A DNA stretch of 64,000 bases. Source: Streptomyces cellulosae. GTDB taxonomy: Bacteria; Actinomycetota; Actinomycetes; Streptomycetales; Streptomycetaceae. How positions within the stretch are numbered: the first letter of the stretch is position 1; the number at the start of each line of letters is the position of its first letter. Positions 1 to 9,119 of this stretch are shown here, one piece after another. The position numbers and the translations under genes are program-made. The notes under the pieces are model-generated. The model was given only the letters and a program-made list of their open reading frames with translations, searched no databases and had not been told where the DNA came from. The stretch spans positions 652,756 to 716,755 of the forward strand of contig NZ_JOEV01000002.1 of NCBI RefSeq assembly GCF_000721105.1, read 5' to 3'.

Positions 1-1
1 C

Positions 2-1093
2 AAGGTCGACAACGTCGGACCGGCCGACTTCCTGACCAAGCTCCAGTCGAGCTCCCAGTCCCGCGACATGCCGGACATCTACTCGGCGATGGACTCCTTC
101 TCCATGGCGCCCTACTACAAGGCCGGTTGGGCCATGGACCTGAGCGACCGGCTGAAGGGCAGCTGGGGGGACACCTTCCGGCCCGCCACGATCAAGGCGT
201 CGACGTTCGCGGCGGACAATTCACAGGGCGTGAAGCCGGGCATCTACAGCGCCCACTGGGAGGCCCCGGCCCTGGGGATCTTCATCAACGCCGCGATGTT
301 CGAGGCCGCCGGACTCGACCCGGACAAGCCGGCCGCCACCATGAGCGAGTTCATCGACCAACTGGTCAAGATCAAGAAGTCCGGGAAGGACCCCTTCTGG
401 TTCGCGGCCAGCAACTCCAACCAGCTCGTCCAGTCCTACGCCTCCAACTACTTCACCGACGAGGAGCTGAACGCCACGTTCCTCGGCAAGGCCGGCTGGA
501 AGAGCGACGGCTGGCGCAAGAGCCTGCAGATCCTGGTCGACCTGCGGGACGCCGGTGTGATCTCCACGGGCTCGATTCCCTCGGGCAACAGCGACAACCC
601 GAACGTGGAGAAGGCCTTCTTCAACACCCAGGGCGTCGCGGCCATCTTCGACGGCACCTCCGCCGTCGGTGTGGCCCGCGCGACCGCCCCGGACTTCACG
701 GACTTCCGCTCTCTCGCGGTCCCCAAGGCCGACGACGGCACGCAGACGCCGCGCCTGGTGGGCGGTACGGCCAAGGGAGCCGCGATCAACCCCAGGAGCA
801 AGAACGCGGCCAAGGCCCTCACGTTCGTCCAGTGGCTGACCGAGCCGGGCCAGCAGCAGGTCTTCGCCGAGAAGGTTCCGCTCATCCCCTCCGCGCGCTC
901 GGTGCCCGAGAAGAACATTCCGCAGCAGCTGGCGGGCATCGCCGCGAAGATCTCCGACGTCCAACTCGTCCAGAACCAGATGAAAGTGCAGGTCATCACC
1001 GCCCTGCAGAAGGGCGCTCAGGCCATCGTGCTCAAGGAGCGCACGGTCGACCAGGTCCTCGGCGACCTCGACGCGGCGCAGCGGAACGCGTAG
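2..1093 (+). CDS. Sugar ABC transporter substrate-binding protein, C-terminal part (5' end outside window)
   Basis: Open in frame from the first bases of the window; about 363 residues are visible, so the lipoprotein signal and N-terminal lobe start are missing. The sequence has the look of a CUT1 (family 1) extracellular solute-binding protein: a YSAMDSF strand near the cut edge, then an internal ALGIFINAAMFEAAGLDP segment typical of maltose/oligosaccharide-binding proteins, and a late KALTFVQWLTEPGQQQVFAE segment. It should sit outside the membrane, tethered by lipid, and deliver an oligosaccharide to the two permeases that follow. The stop overlaps the next gene's GTG by one base (TAGTG), so the genes are cotranscribed. 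The downstream GH42 and GH5 enzymes suggest a beta-linked galactoside or glucoside ligand; that is inference. Confidence 0.9.
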   Translation, partial: KVDNVGPADFLTKLQSSSQSRDMPDIYSAMDSFSMAPYYKAGWAMDLSDRLKGSWGDTFRPATIKASTFAADNSQGVKPGIYSAHWEAPALGIFINAAMFEAAGLDPDKPAATMSEFIDQLVKIKKSGKDPFWFAASNSNQLVQSYASNYFTDEELNATFLGKAGWKSDGWRKSLQILVDLRDAGVISTGSIPSGNSDNPNVEKAFFNTQGVAAIFDGTSAVGVARATAPDFTDFRSLAVPKADDGTQTPRLVGGTAKGAAINPRSKNAAKALTFVQWLTEPGQQQVFAEKVPLIPSARSVPEKNIPQQLAGIAAKISDVQLVQNQMKVQVITALQKGAQAIVLKERTVDQVLGDLDAAQRNA

Positions 1094-1998
1094 TGAGGCA
1101 CCGCACCCGGATGCTGGCCGCCGGTGTCTTCCTGGCTCCGGCGCTGGCCATGATCGCCATGTTCACGGTCGTCCCCTTCGTTCAGGGCATCCTGCTGAGC
1201 TTCCAGTCCTGGGACGGGGTGAGTCCGGACGCGCCCTACGTCGGGCTCGCCAACTACCGCTTCGTGCTGCACGACACCGAGTTCTTGGGCTCGATGAAGA
1301 ACGCCGTCGTCTTCGGCGTCGTCGGTCTGGTCGTCGCCAACGCGGTGTCGCTGGTCATGGCCCTGGCCGTGCACCGCGCCCGCCGCGGGGCGGCGTTCTT
1401 CCGCACCGTCTACTACCTGCCCGGGGTGTTCTCCACGGTGGTGGTGGGCGTGATGTTCGCGTGGTTCCTCGACCCGAAGATCGGGGTCGTCAATCAGACG
1501 CTGAAGGCGGTCGGACTCGACGGTCTCCAGCACAACTGGCTGGGTGACCCCAAGACGGTCCTGATCGCGGTCGCCGTCGTGTTCGTCTGGTACCACTGGG
1601 GCTTCGGCTTCATCCTCTTCCTCGCCGGCCGGCAGGACGTGCCCCAGGAGCTGTACGAGGCCGCGTCGCTGGACGGGGCCCGCGGCTGGGCCCAGTTCCG
1701 CTATGTCACCTGGCCGTCGATGTCCCATGTCACCGGCATCGTCAGCGTGCTGACCCTGCTGAGCGGCCTGCAGATCTTCGGCACCGTCCAGGTGCTGACC
1801 AACGGGGGCCCCGCCGGTCATACCGAGGTCCCCACTCTCGACATCTACCAACAGGCCTTCCAGTTCAGCGAGTACGGTCGCGCGGCCGCGATGTCGGTCA
1901 TCTTCGGGGTGTGCCTGATCGTCCTCGCCTGCGTCCAGCTGTGGGTCTCCCGCAGGCTCGGCGGAAGCACGGGCTCACGGGCGGAGAAGGGAAGTTGA
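1093..1998 (+). CDS. CUT1-type sugar ABC transporter permease (MalF-like)
   Basis: 301 residues starting at a GTG that overlaps the previous stop by one base. About six hydrophobic segments are visible, beginning with a membrane segment close to the N-terminus (LAAGVFLAPALAMIAMF). The cytoplasmic coupling loop with the EAA motif is present as YEAASLDGARGWAQF near residue 195. It would form the MalF-like half of the channel, with the next gene as partner. No ATPase gene is present. In Streptomyces many CUT1 importers share the distant ATPase MsiK, which would explain this; that is family knowledge, not visible here. A longer frame-open stretch upstream of the GTG is antisense-like noise over the binding-protein gene. 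Confidence 0.92.
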   Translation: MRHRTRMLAAGVFLAPALAMIAMFTVVPFVQGILLSFQSWDGVSPDAPYVGLANYRFVLHDTEFLGSMKNAVVFGVVGLVVANAVSLVMALAVHRARRGAAFFRTVYYLPGVFSTVVVGVMFAWFLDPKIGVVNQTLKAVGLDGLQHNWLGDPKTVLIAVAVVFVWYHWGFGFILFLAGRQDVPQELYEAASLDGARGWAQFRYVTWPSMSHVTGIVSVLTLLSGLQIFGTVQVLTNGGPAGHTEVPTLDIYQQAFQFSEYGRAAAMSVIFGVCLIVLACVQLWVSRRLGGSTGSRAEKGS

Positions 1999-2000
1999 CG

Positions 2001-2897
2001 GTGAACACGCTTGTCGACACGGCACGGGGAACCAAGACGCCGCCGGTGCCGACGCCCAGCACACGACGCCGTGGTACCCGCCTGCGCGGACCACGCATGG
2101 CCCTGTACGCCCTGCTGATCGCCGGAGCGCTGGAAGCACTGGTGCCGGTGCTGTGGATACTGAGCGGATCCCTGCAGAGCGCCGAGCAGCTGTACAAGGG
2201 AACCGACCCCATCCCTCACCCCTTCGAATGGGGCAACTTCGCCACCGCGTGGAACGAGGGCGGCTTCAGCCAGTACCTGCCCAACAGCCTCCTCTACACC
2301 ACGGCCTCGGTCGTCGGGATCCTGGTCATCGCGAGCATGGCCGGGTACGCCCTGGCCCGCATCGAGTTCCCCGGCCGAGGCGTCGTGGTGGGCGCCATCC
2401 TCGTCATCATGATCATCCCTCTGCCGGCCTCGTTCATCGCCCAGTACAAGCTGCTGATCACGCTCGGGCTCGCCAACACCCGCATCGGCTACATCCTCGT
2501 ACTCATCGCCGGCGGGCTGCCGATCTCCATCCTGATCATGCGTGGGTTCTTCGCCGGCCAGCCCAAGGAACTGGAGGAAGCCGCCGCCATCGACGGTGCC
2601 TCCCTGCTCGGCACCTTCTGGCGGATCATCCTCCCGCTGGCCCGGCCCGGCCTGGTCGCGGTGGCCGTCATCCAGGCCATGGGGGTCTGGAACGAGTACC
2701 TCATGGGACTGGTGCTGTTCAACGACAGCTCGCTGATGCCCGTGCAACGCGGGCTCACCAACTTCGTCTCGGCGGAGTCCCCGCAACAACAGATCCTGCT
2801 CGCCGCCTCGCTCATCGCGGTGCTGCCGATCGTCGTCTTCTACGCGGTCGCACAGCGCCACATCATCAGCGGTCTCTCGGCCGGAGCGCTCAAGTGA
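2001..2897 (+). CDS. CUT1-type sugar ABC transporter permease (MalG-like)
   Basis: 298 residues from a GTG two bases after the preceding stop, with a purine-rich ribosome site (GGAGAAGGGA, 1983-1992). An alternative ATG at 2097 would remove a charged 32-residue N-terminal tail but keep the first membrane segment. The EAA loop reads ELEEAAAIDGASLLGTFWRI near residue 187, matching MalG-type permeases, and the protein ends soon after the last membrane helix as expected. It completes the heterodimeric channel of a carbohydrate importer. It is followed after 144 bases by the beta-galactosidase gene, probably in the same transcript. Confidence 0.92.
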   Translation: MNTLVDTARGTKTPPVPTPSTRRRGTRLRGPRMALYALLIAGALEALVPVLWILSGSLQSAEQLYKGTDPIPHPFEWGNFATAWNEGGFSQYLPNSLLYTTASVVGILVIASMAGYALARIEFPGRGVVVGAILVIMIIPLPASFIAQYKLLITLGLANTRIGYILVLIAGGLPISILIMRGFFAGQPKELEEAAAIDGASLLGTFWRIILPLARPGLVAVAVIQAMGVWNEYLMGLVLFNDSSLMPVQRGLTNFVSAESPQQQILLAASLIAVLPIVVFYAVAQRHIISGLSAGALK

Positions 2898-3041
2898 CCA
2901 GGCAGCGACCACCAGTGAGGCGCTGACCACGAGCATCGACGAGACCACCCACAGCCAGCCTGCCAACGGCAGCTGATCCGGGGGCGGCAGGTCTTCCCCG
3001 CCGCCCCGTGCACCCAACTCAGCCTTCAGGAGGCCCACCTC

Positions 3042-5192
3042 ATGGCGGACCTGCCCGCCCGCGTTCTCTTCGGCGCCGCGTACTACCACGAGTACCGACC
3101 GCCCTACGGCACCGAACAGGCCGAGGAGCAACTCAAGAACGACCTCGCCCTGATGGCCGAGGCGCACTTCACCGTCATCCGGGTCGGCGAGTCGGTCTGG
3201 TCGACCTGGGAGCCGGAGAACGGAACGTTCGACCTCGACTGGCTCCAGCCCGTCCTGGACGGGGCCCGAGAGCGCGGCATCTCCGTCATCCTGGGCACAC
3301 CGACCTACGCGGTCCCGCCGTGGCTGGCCCGGCAGTACCCGGAGATCTGCGGCGAACGGGCCACCGGGCAGCGCATCGGCTGGGGAGCCCGTCAGGAGGT
3401 CGACTACACCCACCCCGCCTTCCTCTTCCACGCCGAACGCGTCATCCGCCGCATCCTCGACCGCTACGCCCGCCACCCCGCGGTCATCGGCTTCCAGGTG
3501 GACAACGAGCCCGGCCTGGAGCTCTTCCACAACCACGGTGTCTTCCAGCGCTTCACCGACCACCTGCGCCGCAAGTACGGCGACGTCGAGACCCTCAACC
3601 GGGAGTGGGGCCTGGTCTACTGGTCGCACCGCCTGACCACCTGGGCCGACCTGTGGACGCCGGACGGCAACGCCCAGCCGCAGTACGACGTCGCCTGGCG
3701 GGAGTTCCAGGCCAGGCAGACCACCGAGTTCATCGCCTGGCAGGCGGGCATCACCCGCGAGTACGCCCTCCCCGAGCAGTTCGTCACCACCTGCGTCTCC
3801 TATCCGCGCCCGGGGGTGGAGGACCACGAGCTCAACGCGGCCCTGGACATCGCCGCGGGCAACCCGTACTACGCCATGCAGGACGCCCTGCTGCTGCCCG
3901 ACGAGCGCGAGGCCGAGCACAACAAGACCACCGGCGCCTGGTCGATCTCCCAGATCGCGGACCGGATGTACTCCTCCCGCCAGGCCCCCTTCCTGGTCAC
4001 CGAGACCAACGCGGCCACCATCGGCGGCCCCTGGGACAACCGCCCCGCCTACGACGGACAGTGGCGGCAGGCCGCATGGATGCTGGTGGCGCGCGGGGCG
4101 CGGATGATCGAGTACTGGCACTGGCACACCCTGCACTTCGGGGCCGAGACCTACGTGGGCGGCATCCTCCCGCACAGCGGCAGGCCCGGCCGCGTGTACG
4201 ACGAACTGGCCCGCCTGGGAGGCGAGTTCGAAACCGCGGGCCCGCTGGTCGCCGGCGTCGAGCCGGACGCCGACATCACCATGGTGTACTCGACGCCGAG
4301 CAAGTGGCTGATGCAGAAGTACCCGCCCCTGGCGAACCAGAACGGCGAACCCGATCCGGCCGCCTACCACGGCATCTTCGATCCCTTCTACCGCGGCGCC
4401 TTCGACGCGGGCCGCCAGGTCCGCATGGTGCACGCCCGCCAGCTGCACGACCCGCGCGGCGAGGTCCCCGGTCCGAGCCCCGAGGAGGCCGTACGCCTCC
4501 ATCCCGTCCTCGTCGTCCCGGCGCTGTACGTGGCCGCCGACGGGACGCTGGACTGGCTCGCGGCCTACGCGCACGCGGGTGGGCATCTGGTCCTCGGGCC
4601 GCGGACCGGCTACGCCGACCACGAGGCACGGGCCCGCCAGGAACCGGCGCCGGGACGACTCACCACGGCCGCCGGGGTCCAGTACGAGGAGTTCAGCAAC
4701 CTGGTGCGGGACATCCCGCTGCGCGCGGTGCCCGGCAGCCCGCTGGAGCTGCCGGAGCAGGCGACGGCCACGCGCTGGGTCGACGGGCTCACCGTCCTGG
4801 ACGCCGAGATGCTCGCCGCCTACGACCACCCGCACTTCGGCCGCTGGCCCGCCGTCACCACCCGCCGCCACGGTGCGGGCCGGGTCACCTGCGTCGGCAC
4901 GGTTCCCGGCCGCGACCTCGCCAGGGCACTCGCCACCTGGCTGGCACCCGTCCCGAGCAGCGGCTGGCGGAACCTGCCGCCGTCGGTCACCGCCACCACC
5001 GGGACCTCGCCCGACGGCCGCCGCGTCCACGTCGTCCACAACTGGAGCTGGGACCCCATGGACGTCACTTCACCGGTGGCACTCTCCGACGTGCTCGACG
5101 GCACCTCCGCACCCGCCGGCACAGCACTGCGCCTCGGTGCCTGGGACGTACGGATCTTCGTCACCGCCGGCGACGAGGCGCCCTCCGCCTGA
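3042..5192 (+). CDS. Beta-galactosidase, glycoside hydrolase family 42
   Basis: 716 residues, the normal length for GH42. The N-terminal (beta/alpha)8 barrel begins with the typical FGAAYYHEYRP segment. The acid/base glutamate is E156 in FQVDNEPG and the likely nucleophile is E321 in FLVTETNAAT; these follow the spacing known for the family. The central trimerisation domain and a short C-terminal beta domain follow. No signal peptide is seen, so it acts in the cytoplasm on imported beta-galactosides (or in some family members alpha-L-arabinopyranosides). A ribosome site (AGGAGG) lies just before the ATG. It lies directly behind the sugar importer genes, so it likely hydrolyses the transported oligosaccharide. 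Large antisense open frames here are codon-bias shadows. Confidence 0.93.
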   Translation: MADLPARVLFGAAYYHEYRPPYGTEQAEEQLKNDLALMAEAHFTVIRVGESVWSTWEPENGTFDLDWLQPVLDGARERGISVILGTPTYAVPPWLARQYPEICGERATGQRIGWGARQEVDYTHPAFLFHAERVIRRILDRYARHPAVIGFQVDNEPGLELFHNHGVFQRFTDHLRRKYGDVETLNREWGLVYWSHRLTTWADLWTPDGNAQPQYDVAWREFQARQTTEFIAWQAGITREYALPEQFVTTCVSYPRPGVEDHELNAALDIAAGNPYYAMQDALLLPDEREAEHNKTTGAWSISQIADRMYSSRQAPFLVTETNAATIGGPWDNRPAYDGQWRQAAWMLVARGARMIEYWHWHTLHFGAETYVGGILPHSGRPGRVYDELARLGGEFETAGPLVAGVEPDADITMVYSTPSKWLMQKYPPLANQNGEPDPAAYHGIFDPFYRGAFDAGRQVRMVHARQLHDPRGEVPGPSPEEAVRLHPVLVVPALYVAADGTLDWLAAYAHAGGHLVLGPRTGYADHEARARQEPAPGRLTTAAGVQYEEFSNLVRDIPLRAVPGSPLELPEQATATRWVDGLTVLDAEMLAAYDHPHFGRWPAVTTRRHGAGRVTCVGTVPGRDLARALATWLAPVPSSGWRNLPPSVTATTGTSPDGRRVHVVHNWSWDPMDVTSPVALSDVLDGTSAPAGTALRLGAWDVRIFVTAGDEAPSA

Positions 5193-5288
5193 GATAGCTG
5201 CCCCTCCTGACGCCCCTCCCCTGGCCGGGGGCCGAGGCCGGCCCCGACGAAACCCCGCCCGTCACCACACCACGAAGGGACCGCCTCA

Positions 5289-6704
5289 ATGGCCTCCGAG
5301 CTCAACACTCCGGCCTCCCACCGCACTCCCCCTGGCCCCCTGCTGAAGGTCTCCGGCACCCGGCTCGAAACCCGGGACGGCACCCCGGTCCGGCTCCGTG
5401 GCGCCGGACTCGGCGGCTGGATGAACATGGAGAACTTCATCACCGGCTACCCCTCCAATGAATCCGCCATGCGTTCCGCGGTACGGGAGGTCCTGGGTGA
5501 GCGCCGGTATCAGCTGTTCTTCGACCGACTGCTCACCGTCTTCTTCGACGAGGCCGACGCCGCGCTGCTCGCCTCCAAGGGCGTCAACTGCCTGCGCCTG
5601 CCGGTGAACTACCGCCACTTCGAGGACGACGCCCACCCGCTGGAGATCCGCGAGGAAGGCTTCGCACAACTCGACCGCGTGGTGGAACTGTGCGGACGAC
5701 ACGGCATCTACACCGTCATCGACCTGCACTCTCTGCCCGGCGCCCAGAACCACCAGTGGCATTCCGACAACCCCACCCACCTGCCGTCCTTCTGGGACCA
5801 CCGGCACTTCCAGGACCGGGTCGTGCACCTGTGGGAGGTCATGGCCGAACGGTACAAGGACAACCCGTGGGTGGCCGGATACAACCCGGTCAACGAGCCC
5901 GCCGACGAGTCCGGGCATGTGCTGCCCGCCTTCTACGACCGTCTCGTCGCAGCCATTCGCTCGATCGATCCGCACCACATCCTCTTCCTCGACGGCAATC
6001 GCTACTCCACCGAGTTCGACCTCTTCGGCGAACCCATCGAGAACACCGTCTACACCTGCCACGACTACGCGCGCGCCGGCTTCGCCCGCACTGGCGGCTA
6101 CCCCGGTCACACGGACGGGATCTGGGTCGACAAGGAGCACGTCGAGGACGTATTCCTGCGCCGCACCGCGTACATGCGCAAGACCGGCACCCCCATCTGG
6201 ATCGGCGAGTTCGGCCCGGTGTACACCGGCGACCCGGCGCGGGACGAACAGTGCGCGCAGTTGCTCGCCGACCAGTTGGAGATCTACCGTCGGCACGAGG
6301 CCAGTTGGTCGATCTGGACGTACAAGGACGTCGGCCTCCAAGGGCTTGTCCACCTTGGCCCGGGCAGCCCGTACCAGCGCCATTTCGCCGAGTTCATGGC
6401 GAAGAAACACCGCCTGGGCGCAGAGGCCTGGGGTTCTCCGGACGGCGGCATCCGCGAGGCGGCCAAGCCGCTCGAACAGCTTGTCGCCGACGAGTTCCCG
6501 GGCTTTTCTCCGTACCCGTTCGGTACCCGCCAGTGGATCGAGATCATCGTCCGGCACATCCTGCTCGGCCAGCCGCTGGTCCAGGAGTACGCCGAACTCT
6601 TCCGAGGCCTCGGTGACGACGACGTGCTCGCGCTGGCCGACTCCTTCGCGCTGGAACACTGCGTGCGGCGCGACTGGCTCCTGGACGCGCTCGCGAACGG
6701 ATGA
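5289..6704 (+). CDS. Glycoside hydrolase family 5-like beta-glycosidase, intracellular
   Basis: 471 residues with a GH5/exo-beta-glucanase pattern. An early RGAGLGGWMNMENF stretch resembles the RGVNLGGW of GH5 exo-glucanases. The acid/base is E203 in YNPVNEP and the nucleophile is E307 in IWIGEFGP. H147 and W157 lie in the expected substrate-contact segments. There is no signal peptide or carbohydrate-binding module, so it probably works in the cytoplasm on short oligosaccharides brought in by the adjacent importer. The C-terminal 120 residues beyond the barrel are an extension I do not recognise. RBS GAAGGGA precedes the ATG. It is probably the last gene of the sugar operon. Confidence 0.88.
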   Translation: MASELNTPASHRTPPGPLLKVSGTRLETRDGTPVRLRGAGLGGWMNMENFITGYPSNESAMRSAVREVLGERRYQLFFDRLLTVFFDEADAALLASKGVNCLRLPVNYRHFEDDAHPLEIREEGFAQLDRVVELCGRHGIYTVIDLHSLPGAQNHQWHSDNPTHLPSFWDHRHFQDRVVHLWEVMAERYKDNPWVAGYNPVNEPADESGHVLPAFYDRLVAAIRSIDPHHILFLDGNRYSTEFDLFGEPIENTVYTCHDYARAGFARTGGYPGHTDGIWVDKEHVEDVFLRRTAYMRKTGTPIWIGEFGPVYTGDPARDEQCAQLLADQLEIYRRHEASWSIWTYKDVGLQGLVHLGPGSPYQRHFAEFMAKKHRLGAEAWGSPDGGIREAAKPLEQLVADEFPGFSPYPFGTRQWIEIIVRHILLGQPLVQEYAELFRGLGDDDVLALADSFALEHCVRRDWLLDALANG

Positions 6705-6908
6705 CGCACTACCGTTCACCAAAAGCCACCCATGTGGTGATAATTTGCTCGGCTGCGGCAGGCGGCGGAGATGACGATCCGCCACTCCCGCCCGACCGTC
6801 GCGGCCCGGCACGGCGACGTTCATGCTGGGCACGATGCGCACCGCGCGCGTCATGCGAACCGCCGCTGCTCGGGCAGGCGGAGCCGAAAGCGAGGCTATA
6901 TTCAAAAG

Positions 6909-7637
6909 GTGATCGACAAGGACGAGCACACTCCTGACTCCGCGGGGGAGCGGAAGCGCCATCGGCGCTCGGCCGATCCCCGCCGCCGGCACGATCCGGA
7001 ACGCACCCGCCAGAGCATCATGGAGGCGGCGAACGAGGAGTTCGGCAAGCACGGCTTCAAGGGGGCACGTGTCGAGCGGATCGCCGCCGCGGCTGGAGTG
7101 AACCACTCGCTGATCACCTATCATTTCGGCAGCAAGAAGGGCCTGTACGACGCCCTCACCGAGCGCTGGATCACCAAGGGCGCGACCATGATGGGTGGCG
7201 CGGAGCCGTTCGCCGAGATCGTCCGGGACTACGTGCGCTGGGAACACGACGACAAGGTGCCGATCGTCCGTACGCTGGTCCGTGCCGAACTCGACGGCAA
7301 ACCCCCACCTCCCGAGGCATGGGCGAACCGTCTGCTCGACGTCGTCGCCGAAACCCGGAAAAGGCAGGGCAAGGGAGAGATCCGCGCCGATCTCGATGCC
7401 GGCGCGTTGACGCTCGCGTTCTTCGCCGCGGCGATCGCGCCGGAAGTGCTGCCGCAGTTGGCTGCCGCCGTCACCGGTGAGGATCCTTCCTCACCCGAGT
7501 TCCTCGACCGCTACGCCGAGCAGTTGGCGCGCGTGCTCTACGCGCTCGCCGAAGCGCCCCGAGGAGGGGCCGCGGAGTCGGATGATCCCCGTGGGGGCAT
7601 CGATGAGGCGCAGGACGAGGATCAGCCCAGCAGCTGA
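6909..7637 (+). CDS. TetR/AcrR family transcriptional regulator
   Basis: 242 residues if started at the GTG at 6909; the frame stays open upstream to 6771 but no better ribosome site is seen. The helix-turn-helix lies around residues 55-80 (ERIAAAAGVNHSLITYHFGSKKGLY), the canonical TetR DNA-binding signature. A basic, Arg-rich 35-residue N-terminal tail precedes it. The C-terminal ligand/dimer domain ends in an acidic tail. It stands downstream of the sugar genes, separated by about 200 bases, and upstream of an SDR; either side could be its target. A terminator-like hairpin follows at 7708-7730. Confidence 0.9.
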   Translation: MIDKDEHTPDSAGERKRHRRSADPRRRHDPERTRQSIMEAANEEFGKHGFKGARVERIAAAAGVNHSLITYHFGSKKGLYDALTERWITKGATMMGGAEPFAEIVRDYVRWEHDDKVPIVRTLVRAELDGKPPPPEAWANRLLDVVAETRKRQGKGEIRADLDAGALTLAFFAAAIAPEVLPQLAAAVTGEDPSSPEFLDRYAEQLARVLYALAEAPRGGAAESDDPRGGIDEAQDEDQPSS

Positions 7638-7707
7638 AGGGGCCTCGGCCGGACACAGGTCGGCTGGGCCGCCACGCGTCCGTGCGCCACCCCGCTGCGC
7701 GCGCCGA

Positions 7708-7730
7708 CGCACGCGTGGGCGACGCGTGCG
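7708..7730 (+). terminator. Hairpin after the TetR gene
   Basis: CGCACGCGT and ACGCGTGCG form a perfect 9-bp stem around a 5-base loop, followed shortly by CCTTTTCG. It is a plausible rho-independent terminator for the TetR gene. Confidence 0.55.
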
Positions 7731-7739
7731 GGAGGCCTT

Positions 7740-7753
7740 TTCGTTGAACGGAA
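7740..7753. promoter_or_regulatory. Candidate operator TTCGTTGAACGGAA
   Basis: Imperfect palindrome about 220 bases before the SDR gene. On the opposite strand it reads TTCCGTTCAACGAA, almost identical to the site at 10706-10719 upstream of the convergent aldehyde dehydrogenase gene. Palindromes of this shape are typical of IclR-family operators, but the regulator is not known. Confidence 0.4.
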
Positions 7754-7975
7754 TCCCCCGTATCGCCGCGACTGGGAGCCGGGCACTATGGCCGGTCAGA
7801 GAACTGCGCCGCGGTCCGGCTGCAGGGGCCAGGGGCATCGTTCGCCGTGCGGACGGCGCTCGGCCTCTCCCGCGGCCGAAGCCGAGGTGGGCGTGGGGGA
7901 ATTGGTCGAGGGGCCGGGAAACGGCTGGGCGGGCAACGCTCGAGGACCTCCGGCCCGCGAAGAAGGAGTTGTGTC

Positions 7976-8722
7976 ATGGCGGGACGTCTGGCGGGAAGAA
8001 TTGCCGTGGTGACCGGCGGTAGTGCCGGGATCGGTCAGGAGATCGCCCGGACGCTGTCGTCCGAGGGCGCCGACATAGCGGTCGCCGATGTGGACGCCGC
8101 TGACGATACGCAGGGGCTCGTCGAGGGGAACGGCCGCCGGTTCTTCAGCACGAAAGTCGACGTCTCCGACGAGGGCCAGGTGAATGCGTTCGCCGCGGAG
8201 GTCCGGTATGCGCTGGGCCGGGTCGACATCGTCGTGAACAACGCGGGCATCGTGCCCTTCGCCGACATCGACGACGTGACGTTCGAGCAGTGGAACCAGA
8301 CTTTCGCGGTCAACGTGAACGGAGCCTTCCTGACGGTCAAGGCTTTTCTCGATGACCTCAAGCAGTCCCACGCCGGTCGAGTGATCAACATAACGTCCGG
8401 GAGTTACTGGGTGAGCCCGCCGCCGTTCGTCGCGTACGTCTCTTCAAAGGGCGCCCTCAACGGGCTCACCTACGTGCTGGCGGCGAACCTGGCGAAACAC
8501 GATGTCACGGTCAACGCGGTCGCCCCCAGTCTGGTCCCGACCGCCAAGGCGCTGCAGAGCGCCGGCGAGGGCTTCTTCGACATGACCGTACAGATGCAGA
8601 ACCTGAAGCGGCGCCAGACGCCGGCGGACGTCGCCAACACGGTCGCCTTCCTCGCCACCGACGAAGCCGCATTCATCACGGGCCAGATCCTCGCCGTCGA
8701 CGGAGGACTCACCCGCCGTTGA
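7976..8722 (+). CDS. SDR family NAD(P)-dependent oxidoreductase
   Basis: 248 residues, the classical short-chain dehydrogenase length. The nucleotide-binding TGGSAGIG is at 13-20, NNAG at about 88-91, catalytic serine near 141-143, and Y154-x3-K158. The acidic residue D38 at the end of the second strand (VADVD) favours NAD+. The ATG is set by a strong AGAAGGAG ribosome site ten bases upstream; an upstream in-frame start at 7847 lacks one. It is convergent with an aldehyde dehydrogenase gene. The two could form an alcohol-aldehyde-acid oxidation pair, and similar candidate operators lie upstream of both. The substrate is unknown. Confidence 0.9.
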   Translation: MAGRLAGRIAVVTGGSAGIGQEIARTLSSEGADIAVADVDAADDTQGLVEGNGRRFFSTKVDVSDEGQVNAFAAEVRYALGRVDIVVNNAGIVPFADIDDVTFEQWNQTFAVNVNGAFLTVKAFLDDLKQSHAGRVINITSGSYWVSPPPFVAYVSSKGALNGLTYVLAANLAKHDVTVNAVAPSLVPTAKALQSAGEGFFDMTVQMQNLKRRQTPADVANTVAFLATDEAAFITGQILAVDGGLTRR

Positions 8723-9119
8723 CGGCACGCTCTCGGACGGAACGCGTCCGCAAGACCAAGTGCTGAAACGGCGGTCCGCCGAACGCCCCGCGCGGCCCAG
8801 CCTCAGCCGCGGGGCACCCAGGGCGTCGGGAAGTGGCGTCCGTGTGTTGCGCTGCTCGTCGGTCTCGCGGTCGAAGGCCTGGGCCTGGGCCTGCCAACCT
8901 CGGCTTCCGGCAGCCGACGCAGTTCTCGGCGGCAAGGTGGATCCTCGTGGTCGGTCCGCCGCGGGACCGGCCATGGCATGGTCGTCCGGCGCGCCGGCCG
9001 GAACCCCTTTCGCGGCCCCGGCCGCATGCTGGAGAGTCCCGCACGATCGGGGAGCAACAGCTCGATCCGGCGCCCGCTGCGCATCGGTCAACGGCCCACC
9101 CGGACCAGCGACCAGCTGA
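8723..9119. other. Convergent intergenic region with one hairpin
   Basis: No credible gene is present on either strand. An 8-bp GC stem (GCCCCGCG/CGCGGGGC, 8785-8815) with a 15-base loop may act as a terminator between the convergent SDR and aldehyde dehydrogenase genes. Confidence 0.5.

Noticed and set aside
1845..5039. Very long open frame (over 1000 codons) on the minus strand opposite the sugar permease and GH42 genes
   Set aside because: It mirrors the codon bias of the plus-strand genes; no ribosome site, low-complexity composition and no recognisable domain.
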